The notes: a model not told the origin generated them from the sequence alone. Positions 44,261-56,579 are shown, numbered from the stretch's first letter. The stretch: DNA of 64,000 nucleotides from Trichostrongylus colubriformis (GCA_963978905.1 OZ022258.1:44376591-44440590), one strand, 5' to 3'. Program-made: numbers and translations.

Positions 44261-44943
44261 TTAGGTCTGTGCAGAATAAATGGCCGAAACGTAACTGGCC
44301 ATAACTTCACTCAGACACAACCTTATTCGTCGAAATAAAAACCATTCGAATCTACAGAACTTCGCCAACGATCTGGTAGAGAAAATATGCCATCACGATC
44401 AAATACTGGATTGCGAGAATTAATAAAATCAAAAATGGCATTTTTACCGTGCATAGTTTTTCTCCCGCAAGTTTGCATCGAGAACCCGGAAAAAGTGGTA
44501 ATCCGTCAGGGACCGGTCTGGGGAATAAGCGGGGTGAGGGAGAGGCTCGATGCCTAACTGCATCATTTTTTACTGGGTGCGCAAAACAACGCAAAGCCCC
44601 GCAGTTCACAAGTCACCCGGCAGAAACTGATCGAGACGCTCCCTGACCCCCCTTATTCCCCAGACCTATTCCTGACGGATTACCACTTCTTCCCGGTTCT
44701 CGATGCAAACCTGGGTCAGAAGGAGTTCGCCGAAACGAAGCATGTTGAAAATGCCATCGTGGACTTCATTAATTTTCGCAATCCAGAATTTGATCATGAT
44801 GGCATATTTTCTTTCCCAGATCGTTGGCAAGGTTGTGTAGATTCGAATGGTTTTTATTTCGACAAATAAAGTTGTGTCTGAGCGAAGTTATGGCGTTTTG
44901 AAAAAAGTAGTCCGTTTTGGCCATTTATTCTGCACAGACCTAA
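44261..44943 (+). mobile_element. mariner element rearranged to a foldback (family 3)
   Basis: The terminal inverted repeats begin TTAGGTCTGTGCAGAATAAA; TA flanks both ends. The right two thirds hold the transposase C-terminus on the plus strand (PDPPYSPDLFLTDYHFFPVL, then AIVDFINFRNPEF), ending in TAA near 44868. The left 170 bp is an inverted copy of the right end and includes antisense transposase sequence, so the original left end has been replaced. A relative lies at 19567-19920. Confidence 0.85.
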
Positions 44944-44945
44944 TA

Positions 44946-46059
44946 TAATATCCTAAAGGTAAAGCTGCGAAATTCAGAGAAACCTTTGGTCACAACCTGA
45001 TACTAACATAAGTAGGTGCTTCGTACAACTCGGGCTCACTCTAGAAATTGCCATAATTTTTTTGATGTGCTCTTTGAAGATACAATTGCACTGAACATTA
45101 CTCAAATGCCTTGAGTATAATAAAATGACCACTAATGAGGAGGTCTTAGGGGGAATTCCGCGTGTAGTGGCTTGAATACAATCCCGTGACAAGTGACTAC
45201 ATATGTTGTTAGCTTCTGCTGCGATTTTTGTTCCTCGACTCAAGAAATTTCTTGTTTCTGAACTCCGAAAATTTCAGTGTGCGACTTTTGTTCTCTAAGG
45301 AATAATGGGGGAACAAGAGACTATGGATAGGAAAATGCTCCAGAGTCACTGTTCTCAAAGTGAAATAGTCCCTGAACTTTATTATTGAGAAAGAGTGATA
45401 GAGTATCTGTACAGTGTTTATTCATTTACTTATTTGCATATCTTTATTTCCAAAGATTGCTTTCTTTTTTTTCCACAAAGTTCCCTTGGAAAACTCAAAA
45501 ATATCGAAAGATATCATCGGTGTAATTTTTTACAATTATCCGCCGAAGTGCTACACTCATGACGAACATTTTGATCCTTTCGCGCTCGACACTGTTATCT
45601 GCGGAACAAAAGCCTAGAAATGTCAATAAGATTTGAACCTGAAAAATCGGCACATCACAAAAGGACTGTCAGTGCAAAGTGCCCCATATTTTCACGGTAG
45701 TTGCCTTTTGCCTTTTGAAGCAGTGGGCAGGAGATCTTACTCGCCTAGTGAGGAAACAGGGGGGATAGCCAGCAGTCCCTGTGCTTTTTATGTGCGCGGC
45801 GAAGGGAGCTCTGCATATTTACATTATTAGGGCCCATACCTGTCGTGGTTACTCCCCTCTACCGTCATTTCGTCTCCATAGCAACCCAGTACATGGCAGT
45901 GGTTTCTATGCTTTGTCTGCTACTAGATCGTTCAAAGAGTTTTGCTATTTCGAATGCTCCACCTGTAAAATATAATTTTTCCTTTTCCCTAAGGTGGTGT
46001 ATACCATATTGAAGCCTACTGCTCTTTCTATTCAAACATAACGTTTGTGCTCTAAAATG
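44946..46059. other. no recognisable gene
   Basis: Short frames on both strands (44974-45243 minus, 45414-45975 plus) show no known domain, and no splice structure is convincing. It is unique in the window. Confidence 0.5.
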
Positions 46060-46770
46060 ATTTTCGATTTTTTTTTGAAGTCTAACACAAAATGGACAAA
46101 CGACAGCTCCACTGCAGTTTCGTACTTTCCTCCGGCACACAAACGACCTATTCAACAGCATCGTGACATGTGATGAGAACTCTGTAAGATAACCGACGAC
46201 GATCTGCTTAATTGTTGGACAAGGTAAAGCTCGTAGCGGTTAGCCTAGCCAGCATCGCGGCGACATGGTGATCTATGGCTACCCTAATCCACCGCATCTT
46301 CATGGATTCCGGTGGTGTATTTCGGACGAAAAGGGCTAATAGGCGTTCGCTGAGTAAACTGGAAACTGCAGATCATAAGCCAATGTATGGGTAATAGAAA
46401 GGAACCTATCTTTCTGCGTGATAAAGCATGACCGCATGTAGCACAACCAACTCTGAAAAAGATGAGCGAACAGGGCTACAAAACTCTGCTGATCCACCAC
46501 AATCATTTGCCCTGGTCATTCCCCTGGCTCCTACCGATTACCAATTCTTCAAACATCCGGACAGCTTTCTCCGGCGAAACGCGTCGACACCCCACACGAT
46601 TCTGAAGCGTTCTTCAACAAATTCGTCTTTTCTAGATCTCCACAGCTCCGGTTATTGTCTCGTTTCACAAAATTTCGTATGAGCCGAGATTTACGCATTT
46701 AAAATTAGAGGTTGAAACTGCAGTACTTCCTAACGTTTTGTAGAAGCCCACTGTGGTCCCGGCTCTAGAA
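46060..46770 (+). mobile_element. mariner remnant (family 5)
   Basis: Degenerate plus-strand translation gives LRHTNDLFNSIVTCDENSV, which covers the second catalytic Asp region, then LAPTDYQFFKHPDSFLRRN around the third. Stops and frameshifts are frequent. The sequence after the coding end (46670-46740) recurs at about 55470-55555. A minus-strand frame at 45865-46161 is antisense to this remnant. Confidence 0.65.
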
Positions 46771-47092
46771 TATAAATCGCAGAATTATGAGAAAACAGTT
46801 TAGAATAGTTGGTGACGACTTTGTGGCCGCTCATAGGCGGACACACAGCACTTCTACTCCCATTTGTTGCTGAACACTGTGCGCTCTAGTCTCTCAGGTG
46901 CATGTACGTGAAATTCTTTTAATTCGCAGTGTTGTCGATACCTATATTTTAACTAACGTGAGAATTTTTTGATCAACAATCATTTTTTCCTTTTTTTCGA
47001 TGAGCGCCATGAAGTGCCACTGCGACTGTGGATGATCTGGACACAGTGCTGTTTACAAGAAATTGCTCGAAATTGACCATTTCACACTTAAA
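46771..47092. other. no recognisable gene
   Basis: No supported coding or repeat content in these 320 bases. Confidence 0.4.
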
Positions 47093-48178
47093 AGGGAAGG
47101 TATTTTACTTCCCATGGAACTTTGAAATGAGACCCGGGGGGATCGATAGAGCTTCGAACGCTGATTATAACTGTTAAAACCAAAATTGCCAAATGGCATC
47201 CTGAAGCGATTTACGAGGGCTCAAAGTTTGCCTGTGACATCTCAATGGCAAGGCGCTTCGTCATCAGCATGACTAGCGCGGAGCCAGAAATGGCCTCCGT
47301 GCTCAGTGGTAGTGCCCCGGTTCTGCAGGCGCGAGGTCGTGGGTTTGCTTCCTGCCGGTGCAGGTTCTTTTGCATTTCGTGTTTCATTGTCAGTAGTGCT
47401 TTTCTTTCACTTCTAAACGTTTCCTTGTATGATATTCGCGCGTAGGGGGTCGAATTACCCCTCTGTGCAAATTTCTAGCGGGATCCAGTTTTTGGGCCAA
47501 CTTCGGAAAATTAGGGGGGCCAGGGGTTAAAGTAGGAGTTTTTGAATTTCCTTCCACAAAAAATCCTGTAAGCTGAACAAGATAACCTAAACATACCTAT
47601 CACTCTTTCCCATCACACTAAACGCACGTAACAAGCGCCAAATAAGTGCATTTGCTGGGCAAGGGCCAACGACTACTCCTTTGTTGAATGGGCTGCCAGC
47701 CAATATCCCATTAATTTTTCCGGGATTTGGTCAAATTTTCGAATTGGCTAAAAACTTGTCTCATAAGGTAATTTGATCCACTGAACACGGAAATCACACT
47801 GGTTTTGCGTGAAATGTATGGCTCGCGCGCTGTGGGCTCCCAGACAACCCATGAAATAGTATTACTCTTTTTTTCCAGAAAAACCTTCATAACTTCATTC
47901 AAGTGATTATTCGACAGATTTTGAATACAGATTTGAGATCAGCATTTAAAAGCGCGTACAGTGGTGTGTGTCTCATTGCAAATGGCCATTTCGACAAGTG
48001 GTCTGATGTGCCTCGCCAATGAGGTGTCACAGGCAAAATTTGACCCCTCGTAACTCGCTTCAGGATGCCATTTGGCAAATTTGGTTTTCACAGCTATAAT
48101 CAGCGTATAAAGCTCTATCGATCCCCCCGGATAGCATTTCAAAGTTCCATGGGAAGTAAAATACCTCCCTCGTTAGTG
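47093..48178. mobile_element. inverted-repeat element of about 1.09 kb
   Basis: The left arm (47093-47270) and right arm (47985-48178) are inverted copies starting at AGGTATTTTACTTCCCATGG. The arms include CGGGGGGATCGATAGAGCT. The target duplication is unclear, so the edges are approximate. A tRNA-like segment lies just inside the left arm. The centre (47400-47980) has no recognisable transposase; the minus-strand frame at 47711-47902 is unsupported. Confidence 0.7.
47262..47345 (+). repeat. tRNA-derived SINE-like segment
   Basis: CGTGCTCAGTGGTAGTGCC matches an A-box/D-arm, and GTGGGTTTGCTTCCTGC matches a B-box/T-arm with pairing GTGGG to CCTGC. The intervening TTCTGCAGG could be an Ala-type anticodon loop. 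Acceptor pairing is poor and the D-stem is broken, so this is a tRNA-derived relic and not a gene. Confidence 0.5.
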
Positions 48179-49066
48179 GCGAGGGCTGTCGGACAGTTTG
48201 GAACGTTGATCGCTATTCTGCTGTGAGCAATAGGATTTCGCTTCAAATAGAATTCGGATGCATGAGGCGTTTTGAATAGTCAGCGACACAATGTATTAAA
48301 GATAGTGATAGGGGTAATGTGGTTGATAAGGAATCGCAAAAGATGTCATTCACTTGAAACTAGGGGTCTGGGACGCCTATCTGCGGGGATATCCCCCGCG
48401 AAAAAAGCGCCCCTGAGCTGTGGTGGAGGCATCCTTTTTAGCTCCAACCGCCTTTCTTGGCTTGATCCGCCTCCTACGATCGACTTTGCCGAGGAATGAC
48501 TGAGGTGTGAAGTAATGAGCGTGATAGCAGGATGATACTTATACTTATCGTATCGTATGGAAGCGGTATTGATCGAAATGACGTGGTGCTTGACGGGTAT
48601 GCTTTCGTGGCGAAAACGTCTACCGGTCAGTATCAACGATTGGAATGAATGAAACAATCGAATTACCCCTAACACTGTCTTTAAGCCTTTCAATTTCGGA
48701 GTAAACTGCTTAGCAGTTAATTTCTTGGTAAAACAACGAGGCAACCCTTATTTGGCGAGTTTCCCTTGCTGGTTGAATCGCATTTGGGATGAAAACCCAA
48801 GGTATCAAGGATTAGCTACATTACGTTCGCTAGAAAGGATGCGCTGATGGGATTAGTTTTTCCTTGTCACCCATCCCAGATTTGGAACAGGGACAGAAAG
48901 TGTTCCATCGAAATTGCTTAGGTGACCTGGAAGAAGGCGCAACCTCCAAAACATAGGTTCTATGTGTTTATAGATTCAGTCTAGGCACAGGCCCACCTTT
49001 CGTTCAGATGAGAGACCTGGAAAAGTCAACTGAAACTACGCAAAGAGCCTTTGGCTCACAATAATA
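48179..49066. other. no recognisable gene
   Basis: The minus-strand frame at 48346-48744 (132 codons) overlaps a plus-strand frame and shows no domain I recognise. Nothing else is supported. Confidence 0.45.
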
Positions 49067-50320
49067 TTAGGTTGTCCCAAAAGTCTTGTAGGATTTTCTC
49101 GACCATCACCTTTTATTATTTTTTCTCCCAACAAACAACAATCAGGAAGCAATGTCTTTACCACTGTTATCGACAACACTTTGTCTCCTCATAGGTAAAT
49201 CTTTGACTCCCTCATCCAAGAACTCTGGGTTCCGCGAGTCGAAGAAGTCAGCGATCGCCTTTCCAAGCATGTCATAATCAGCGAATTTTTTCTTTGCCAG
49301 GAAAGATTCAAGAGCATGGGTAAGGTGGTAATCAGAAGGGGCAATGTGCGGAGAGTATGGCGGTTGGGGCAGCGCATCCCAGCCGGGCTCCTGTAGCTTG
49401 GCCTGGGTACACTTCGCGACGTATGGGTGGGCGTTGTCATGAGGGAGGGTGACCACGGACCATCACAGGCGCTTTTCTCAAATAACTGCCACGATCTGCT
49501 GGAGCTGGTGGATGTACACGGAAGCGGGTACGTCTCGCCTTGTGCCAGCACATCTTGGAAAAGCATTCCTTCCTCGTCCAGAAGCAACAAAGTAGAATCT
49601 CTTTCGGATGAAGGTCGGGCATGAGCTGCGTTGGCGGCTCGGCGTCACGTAGCAGCCAAAGGGCGCGGGGTGTGTTGGTATCGTACATGTCCTAGCTTTC
49701 ATTACCCGTAGTCAGATAAACGAGAAAGTCGTTGCGATGCGGGCGAAGCAGCAGCGATTGACAGATGCTCACACGGGCACTTTCGTGAGCATTCGTCAGG
49801 GCATGAGGTCCATCGCGACAGCACTCTCCGATAACCGGGCTCGTGGAGGCGACGATTTGCGGTTATAGGTGCTTGTCCATTTCTCTCCGCCAGCTCGCGC
49901 ATGGTGGCTTCACGATCGGCGCGAACGGAGGAGAGCAGCGTCTCGTCGTCGAATGCGTGTGGGCATACCGTGCGTGGCTTGTCTTCCATGTCAATCTCGC
50001 CGTTACTGAAGCTGATGAACCACCGGCGCATGGTCTCGTAGCTCACACATCCCTTGCCCAATGCAGCTGTGATAGAGTCGCAAGCTTCCGTCGCTTTGCT
50101 GCCCTAAAACCACTCATAGTAGATGACACCGCGTGTTGGGTGGGTATGGACTACGGGCACTGTAGCTCTCTCCACGGAATCTGGTGGGTCAATATATACT
50201 TTACTAGAAAGCTTAGAGAATATTCTACTATATTTCTGAACCGCCTAGACCTGTCTCGAAGTAAACAAGAGTTATAGGTCTTTTTCCGAAAAATCCTACA
50301 AGACTTTTGGGACAACCTAA
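49067..50320 (-). mobile_element. mariner element, full length, broken transposase (family 1)
   Basis: Ends begin TTAGGTTGTCCCAAAAGTCT on both sides, with flanking TA; length is 1254 bp. On the minus strand, an N-terminal region reads GKGCVSYETMRRWFISFSNG and EIDMEDKPR (50061 onwards). A middle region reads PRALWLLRDAEPPTQLMPDL, and a C-terminal region has LPHDNAHPYVAK and PQPPYSPHIAPSDYHL, ending near 49142. Stops and at least two frameshifts separate these. It resembles the mariners described from hookworms, but I cannot confirm identity with a named element. Confidence 0.9.
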
Positions 50321-50322
50321 TA

Positions 50323-51169
50323 GTTATGGCAATTGAGCGACGTCGCCGATATTCAGGAGTAGTACACCTTTAGGCGGCTTCCAATGTGTTCACCTCAGTT
50401 ATTAATGGTACGGATGTATCTTCGAAAGCTAATTTTTCATACCTAAGCTGTCACTTTTGGTGCCTGTATTCGTTGCGATTTATTGAGTAATTTGCTTTTT
50501 TTATCGGGACGACCCACCGCAGACCGCCCACATCCTTCTATCACAATGCATTATTGTATTTGTAGATGGTAGGCGACTTTCTACAAATCTGCTTTCCCAA
50601 TTCTCGTAACTTTGCATTTACAACAGGTGTGTGGCTATAAAATATGACATATTGTACAAAATATTTACGAAGTATACAGGCACTATTTCGATTAAAGGAG
50701 ACCAAATTCTTTGACTGGATCCAGTTTTACGGAATTGTTTTATAATTAACTTTTGTTCAGTTCCACGTAGTATTCCGTAAACCACCAGGTGTGGACACCA
50801 GAGTGCAACAGGAGTCGAGGATTGCTTGAGATGGGATCGCTTTGAAAGACGGGATGGGGGTTCAGTTACATTTGCAGAGGTCAGCAATGGTGCCCAAGCT
50901 ATACGATAAGCGTAACGTGCCGTCAGCTGACCCGGTTATGTAAGAAAATATGATTGAATCTGAGCACAAAAATTGCAGTGACAAAATGCTCTGTGATACT
51001 ATGCAATCGACAATAGTTGATGTTATCTAGGGGTCGTATTTGAATCTGCGTTGAGTGGGGAGGGGGGAGGTTCATACTGAAGCAGTCATTCGCCTCGACA
51101 CTCGGATGTGCCCTGTTGGATACTCATACGAATGAAGGCTCTCTATAGAGTGCTACTGATAGTTTTCTC
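50323..51169. other. no recognisable gene
   Basis: Only short unsupported frames (50618-50887 minus). A poly-G-rich tract is near 51055-51068. Confidence 0.45.
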
Positions 51170-51450
51170 ATCACATCCAGGTCTAGGTGTGCAGGACCAA
51201 TGAAGTCACTGCAAATAGCATGGTCCGGGGATCGAATCCTGGCTGAACTTTTTGAGATTATTCGAATCTTCCATCTTTCTAGGGTCGGTGAATTGTCACT
51301 AAACCGGGAGGAATACATAGACACTGTTCAGTATAATATCGACTGGGGGTGGGGGCTCAAGTCATTGTATTGGGCAGATCTTATTTAAATTTCACAACGG
51401 TTCAGTATGGCAATAGAATGCGTGGCGCATCCCAGAAACGTTTAGATTAA
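51170..51450 (+). repeat. SINE-like repeat S1, copy 1
   Basis: GGGGATCGAATCCTGGCTG at about 51222 resembles a tRNA B-box. The downstream part (GAATGCGTGGCGCATCCCAG, near 51415) recurs at about 62212. The order of landmarks is the same in both copies, so a diverged dispersed repeat is likely. An A-box is not clear. Confidence 0.45.
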
Positions 51451-51589
51451 TGTGGACTACTTTATCCTTTATCATTTTCTGGCTTATTTTGGGCCACTGT
51501 AACCGAAGATTATCGATTGCTAATGCAGGTTAAGGCTTTAGTTTTTTATGATGACGCTGTATATTCTTGTTAATCAATACATATTCATA

Positions 51590-52005
51590 ATTATTGAAAG
51601 AACCGGAAGGAGCTCGAAGAAAACGGAAGATGCAACGATATGATCATATTTTAATTAACATTTAGGGCTAGAAGCGATAATCGGATTCAAAAGCGCAATG
51701 CTGTGGTCTGTATTCGCATCACATTCGCATCACTCCGAACAGCACACGCTGACTTTCCCAGTTGTCTGCTGCAGAGATGTCATTTGTTGTCTCGTAGGGC
51801 GTATTTCATTCATTCGTGATGATGTGAACTAAGTGAGACAACACACAGCAACAAACAAGTAAAACAATTAAATGAAGAATAAGCGAAAGCGTAAGATGTG
51901 ATTACAGTTAAAATCTAATGTATTCACTTTCGATGTCTTGGCGAGATATCGTGTGTGCATTGCGGCAACTGCAAGCCACCGTATCCCATACCGTTAATCG
52001 TGAAC
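51590..52005 (-). repeat. dispersed repeat family R1, copy 2
   Basis: In reverse complement it reads CAACTGGGAAAGTCAGCGTG and GCGCTTTTGAATCCG in the same order as the copy at 5720-6075. The longer part to 52005 is also shared with 58555-58975. Confidence 0.65.
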
Positions 52006-52189
52006 TCCTGGCGAAGTACATCGATCCTCAGTTTTTTGAAAATTATTCGTAGTCAGGTGGGGGACCATCATCAAAGTCTCTGACCTTTCTCAATACGTCC
52101 GCATGCAAACAAATGAGGGCGTCGCCTGATGTTTACCTTTCCATCAGATTTGTTAGCTCTGCAACACTGACTCATATCCGCTGGTGATA

Positions 52190-52360
52190 TCAAACTAGCG
52201 AACTTCACTGCTTTATATGGAATAAGAATGGCATACCACAGCTAGTGGAACCGGGGTCAAACCCAGTGTGGAGGAAAATTTTCGGGAAAATACGACCCTT
52301 TGCGGTAGACGCTTCTGACGATACCCATTCCCAGTTCCTATACCTAGGAAATGTCCTCCT
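52190..52360 (+). repeat. SINE-like repeat S2, copy 1
   Basis: GGGGTCAAACCCAGTGTGG followed by AGGAAAATTTTCGGGAAAAT recurs near 61196-61230 (GGGTCAAACCTGGCGTAG, AGGAAAATTTTCAAAAAAAT). The first part resembles a tRNA B-box. Extent beyond about 80 bp is uncertain. Confidence 0.4.
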
Positions 52361-53099
52361 AAAAAAGATGTCAATTGATTACCATAGCATTGCTACCTAG
52401 AATAAATGTGATTATCGATTGATGACTCCTAATATGGATCGCCTCATAGGTCCAAAAATTACTCAAAGTTCAACGCTAAATGCGACCCTTCCATATTCCA
52501 AATCGAAATAGGATCCTCTCAAGGATTCCTCGACTCATGCTTGACCTTGTATGCAACCTGTAGGATGAGGCTGGAGTTTGCGAGTGATATCAACGAGTTG
52601 TAAAGAATTCAGAATCCGTGGTGTCCAAGGTGAATGAACCATAGAGCTATCAGGAGCCCTGCAAAGCAATAAACCGCTGCATCATGGAATTGCAAAACAT
52701 GACGAAGCTTCAGGACGAAGGGAATAATAGCAGACTTCGTCGTCACAGAGGTTGCTCGATGGAATTCGTCCCCGCTAATGAAATCCTTTAACTTCTCGAG
52801 GTAATTCTGGTCTAATAGAGGGACAGTCCTAATGCACACCCTCTCCTGGCACATTTTTGACTCTCCTCCTATGCTTTCCGAAGAAATGTACCTATAGGTG
52901 ATGTATTCACCTCAAGGCTACTTATCGTTCGGTAAAATTGATTGGATTTACCGCAGGTCGGCTCACAATATTTCGAGCGACAACACATCCAATTCGATTG
53001 CAAATTAGAACAAGAACACGAATTAAAAGTTGAAAAGACTGCTAAGAAACAAAACAGAAAAGTAACCAAGAAATCTAGATAACCTAGAAGGAGGATAAA
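52361..53099. other. no supported gene
   Basis: Two minus-strand frames (53069-52869 and 52854-52609) are of interest only because the first starts with a hydrophobic segment and several cysteines; see rejected items. Nothing else is seen. Confidence 0.4.
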
Positions 53100-53660
53100 T
53101 CTAGAAGTTTGTAAGAAGTCTTCAATCGAGACAGCGATGCAAAGCGGTCTTGAATTGGGCTACGGTTCATGGTAAAACGAATTTTCTGTTAACGCAGAGA
53201 ATTCGTTAGTCTTGTAGTAAAGAACTTGGCCCTCAAATTGGTGTACTCCTTTATACAGAAAGCTTCTTTTCAAGCGGCTTTCTCCACGTCTTGAACTTCC
53301 TAATAGCAAAGAAACTCTGAATCTTGACATCGTGTTTTCCTGTGATCCTTTTTTATAAGGTTATAAAATTGAGCCTCTTCCGCACGTACAAGAGGGATTC
53401 AAAACCTAGCATTTTGTTCCGAAAAACCCCTCTAGGTGAAGAGCTGTATGAATCCAAACGTGCGCATGCGTAACTTCCTTCCAGCGCTGTTCTGCACAAC
53501 TTCAAACTTTTTGACATTGCCTTTGGGATGCGAATAACAAGGTGGTGCTATATGGAAGACCGGAAGAGCGTAAGTTTTGTATGCTTCGAGAAGCATGCAA
53601 GGATCCTCCATGAACAAGCTCCGTAAAAGCAGATGCAATCGCCGCGCTGCCTGTCAGCAG
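53100..53660 (-). pseudogene. CR1-like LINE reverse transcriptase C-terminal relic
   Basis: The minus-strand frame 53638-53432 reads LLEAYKTYALPVFHIAPPCY and then KFEVVQNSAGRKLRMRTFGF. This matches the thumb region pattern seen in the CR1 LINE at 40840-40970 (KLYKTYALPILEHGS, EKVQQTFTKILMYR). It is a distant, truncated relative; no palm motifs are preserved nearby. Confidence 0.5.
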
Positions 53661-54169
53661 TGGTTGAGAAGTAATCGTTAAAAAATAATCTCTAGAGGAA
53701 CCGTAGGACTCCAACTGCATGAGGCTCTCTGACTACAATGTTATCTATGTGATACACGAAGGAGGTGGTGTAAGGCCTTAAGTGGAATAAGGATCAGGTC
53801 TCGCTCGTAATAGACTGCTTTGTCTAAGTATGAAGAGATGGTATTTGCCTTGATCCCTCATTTTAGAATGCGTCACGTATTCGGTCTCTATCCATAATGT
53901 GATGCCCTCCAAATTGCAAACTAGCCGTATGTATTGCCGTCTACATTTTACAGTACAGTTGACATCGGACACGCTTATCTCTTCCAGGAAGGGGAATTTG
54001 CTCGACATTATTTTTATATCGCTTTCCTTCCGACAGAATCGCTATCATCGGTTCATTTGTTTTAGAAGACTTTTTCGATTCCGGCTATCCCACTTTCCGT
54101 ATTGATTTTATGGTTCTTTTCTGAGGTTGTCTCAAATTTTAGATTTTTCTAAATTCTGTAAATCAAAAT
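53661..54169. other. no supported gene
   Basis: A minus-strand frame at 53778-54008 may be further LINE relic but carries no motif that I can name. Confidence 0.35.
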
Positions 54170-54480
54170 GGTTCAACTACAGCTGCACTCCATGCTTTGT
54201 ATATTCTTCTTCTTCGCCTCAACAAATCATCCACTTCTTACCTCCATCGTGACATATGACGGGCGTCGGATTCTGTGGGACAATTGACGACGATTGGTGC
54301 CATGGCTGGACAAAGGTCAAGCTGGTGAACGGGGTTAACAAAAACTCAGCGAAATCCACCATACTCATTTGCCCTGGCTCCCACCGATTACCATATCTTC
54401 AACCATCTGGAAATCCTTCCCCGAAAGAAACACGTCGAGACCCCACACGATGCTGTAGTGATTTTCAGTGAATTTATCGC
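54170..54480 (+). mobile_element. mariner remnant (family 5 relative)
   Basis: Degenerate translation gives PLLTSIVTYDGRRILWDN, which is the second catalytic Asp region, then VPWLDKGQ, then APTDYHIFNHLEILP around the third. It aligns with the remnant at 46060-46770. Stops and frameshifts occur throughout and no ends are recognised. Confidence 0.6.
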
Positions 54481-55419
54481 CTATGGTCCTCCATCGGGAA
54501 GCGGTATAAGCAGCCTGTATGTGTCTTGTTGGCAAAAGCGCGCTGATCCCTATGGTTATTATTATTATTTTATGCTGGTCAATCACAAAGAAAATAACAT
54601 GGACGAACTCGAGACAGTACTGTCGATTGACTTGTTTTCGAATCAATTTTTAGTTTATTAAATTGATAAAAAGCATATGGGTATTCACTGGTATAATCCA
54701 TCTGCCCCGAATTTTAATGTGGAAATCCATGATTGGAAAGGCATGTGAGACCTTGGAAAGCACCAAGAAAGGCTAGCCATATTTCTGAGTTTATTTATTT
54801 ATATGTTCGATATTGTCATATACATAAGAGAGACCCATCACCCAAGAAAAACCTCAAATCCTGATGGCCTCAAGAGGCAGACTAAAACACGAGGTCAAAA
54901 AATGGCAGAAAGGTCTTTAAATTTGTGACTGGGACATGTGGTGTGCGAGAAGGTCGTTTTCCTCGTTGGTAGATGAAAGACTCCCCCGCGAGATCCTGGT
55001 CCCTGGTTCAGAACGCAGAGAGACGACTGTGCTAGGGCTTGCAGAGCAACTTAACCCGTTACGAACGAATTCGTCCGGGACCCCAGGCGAGCGAACCAGG
55101 GGGGACCTTAAGCGAGGGGTTCATCAAACCTCTAGTTCCTCTAACAACTGCAGCATGTAACACAAGTCCACAGTTATGGAATCATGCAATGATCAGATCT
55201 TTATTCATTATGAAGGCAGGAAATAGGCCATTAGCTTTGATGTACTAGCTCTATGTGGAAAATGGACGGAGAGTTCAGGGGTGGGTCCAGCAGTACGGTT
55301 GAATTAGATCCAGCGAATGCATCCTCGTATGAAATTGTATTTTGCTAGAGCAGGCGATCAGTACTATTCGAGTTGGTGAGGTTTTCATGATTACAATTAC
55401 ACATGCAATCACAATTCCG
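54481..55419. other. no recognisable gene
   Basis: Contains a short TTA-repeat tract near 54555-54575. No supported coding sequence. Confidence 0.4.
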
Positions 55420-55560
55420 ATAACATTTGAATGAGACCTTCTTTGGCACTTGCGTTTTATCGGTTCTTATCTCGATCGATAGTATTCTGTACGAGCCGAG
55501 ATATACGTATTCGGAATTAGATATCGAAAACCATAACTTTCCGAACGATCTAATATTCAT
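55420..55560 (+). repeat. mariner right-end fragment
   Basis: The segment around GAGCCGAGATATACGTATTC resembles the post-coding sequence of the remnant at 46670-46740. It ends in a mariner-like terminus CTTTCCGAACGATCTAATA. Confidence 0.4.
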
Positions 55561-56579
55561 ACGCTTAGCTCTGGCGTCGACCGAAAACCCATGGCTACCA
55601 CGTAGGTATTTCTCAATCTTTACATGGATGCTCCTACAATGCGTGCGTACTTTTTTCTGGTAGGTGAATTTGGCTCGAGGACGATTCACATGGCAATCGT
55701 TCCACGTTCCCGTTCGGCTCCTGCAATTATCTGGTCGGGATTCATGTGCGATCGAGCAGGGTCAGGCGATTTTTGTGCACTCTGTCGTGCCCATTTAATC
55801 ACGTGCAAATGGTGCGCATCGATTGGTAGGTGAACCCGTTGCTCTCGCTCCCGTAACGGTGTTTGCTTTACCTAGTCCACGTACTATGTACCATTCTCGC
55901 ATTCCCATCACGGAGGTCACTGATCTAATGTTACTCACGATACGAGGTGGTTTGGTCATCTTTCACTTTCTTCCTTGGACGGTTCCATCATATTTTGATT
56001 TTGCGATGGATTTTTAAAAGATTGATGTATAACCATTTTCCATAAATTGTGTAGCATACTGAAAGAGGACTAGAGCTTATTTGAGCATCTGAACCTTTCA
56101 AATTATGCCAAAAAAGAATAATGAGTTATGGATCGAGTTCACAGCTCTCTCACCATGGTGCTCTTCTTTCTCGCTTTTGTTGTTCAGTATTGTCGGCTCC
56201 CTGAAGTTCGACCGAATACTCACCTCACTATTTACATCCATACGCGTAAATAAAGCAAAAATATTAATCATACATTTGAAAAATATTCTCAATTTCTTAA
56301 CACTATTTCCACTTTACATATCCTGCACATAGTGAGATGGGCTTTGTCTCGTGGCTACTAGCAGTACTTCTATTTATATAGATCGGGGATCTATACTTGG
56401 ACCAGATCCAATTTTCAAGCCTTTATGAAGGCGAAATGCCATCGATGCCTTCAAAATTCTAAATAATTTGATATTTTTCATTGAAGTTTGGTTCTTTTTG
56501 TGGAAATGCAAGAAAGTTCATCAGCAAAGCAGATTTTGATAACAACTTGTTTTAAAATGGTTGGTTGTCCGATCCAGAC
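55561..56579. other. no recognisable gene
   Basis: Several short plus-strand frames without domains. Nothing else is supported. Confidence 0.4.

Noticed and set aside
45865..46161. 98-codon minus-strand frame with several cysteines
   Set aside because: Its beginning is antisense to the mariner remnant on the plus strand (46060 onwards), and the rest has no recognisable domain.
52609..53069. Possible secreted cysteine-rich protein on the minus strand
   Set aside because: A hydrophobic start (MVTFLFCFLAVFSTF) and five cysteines are suggestive, but the two frames are out of phase. No donor fits well, and no second copy exists in the window.
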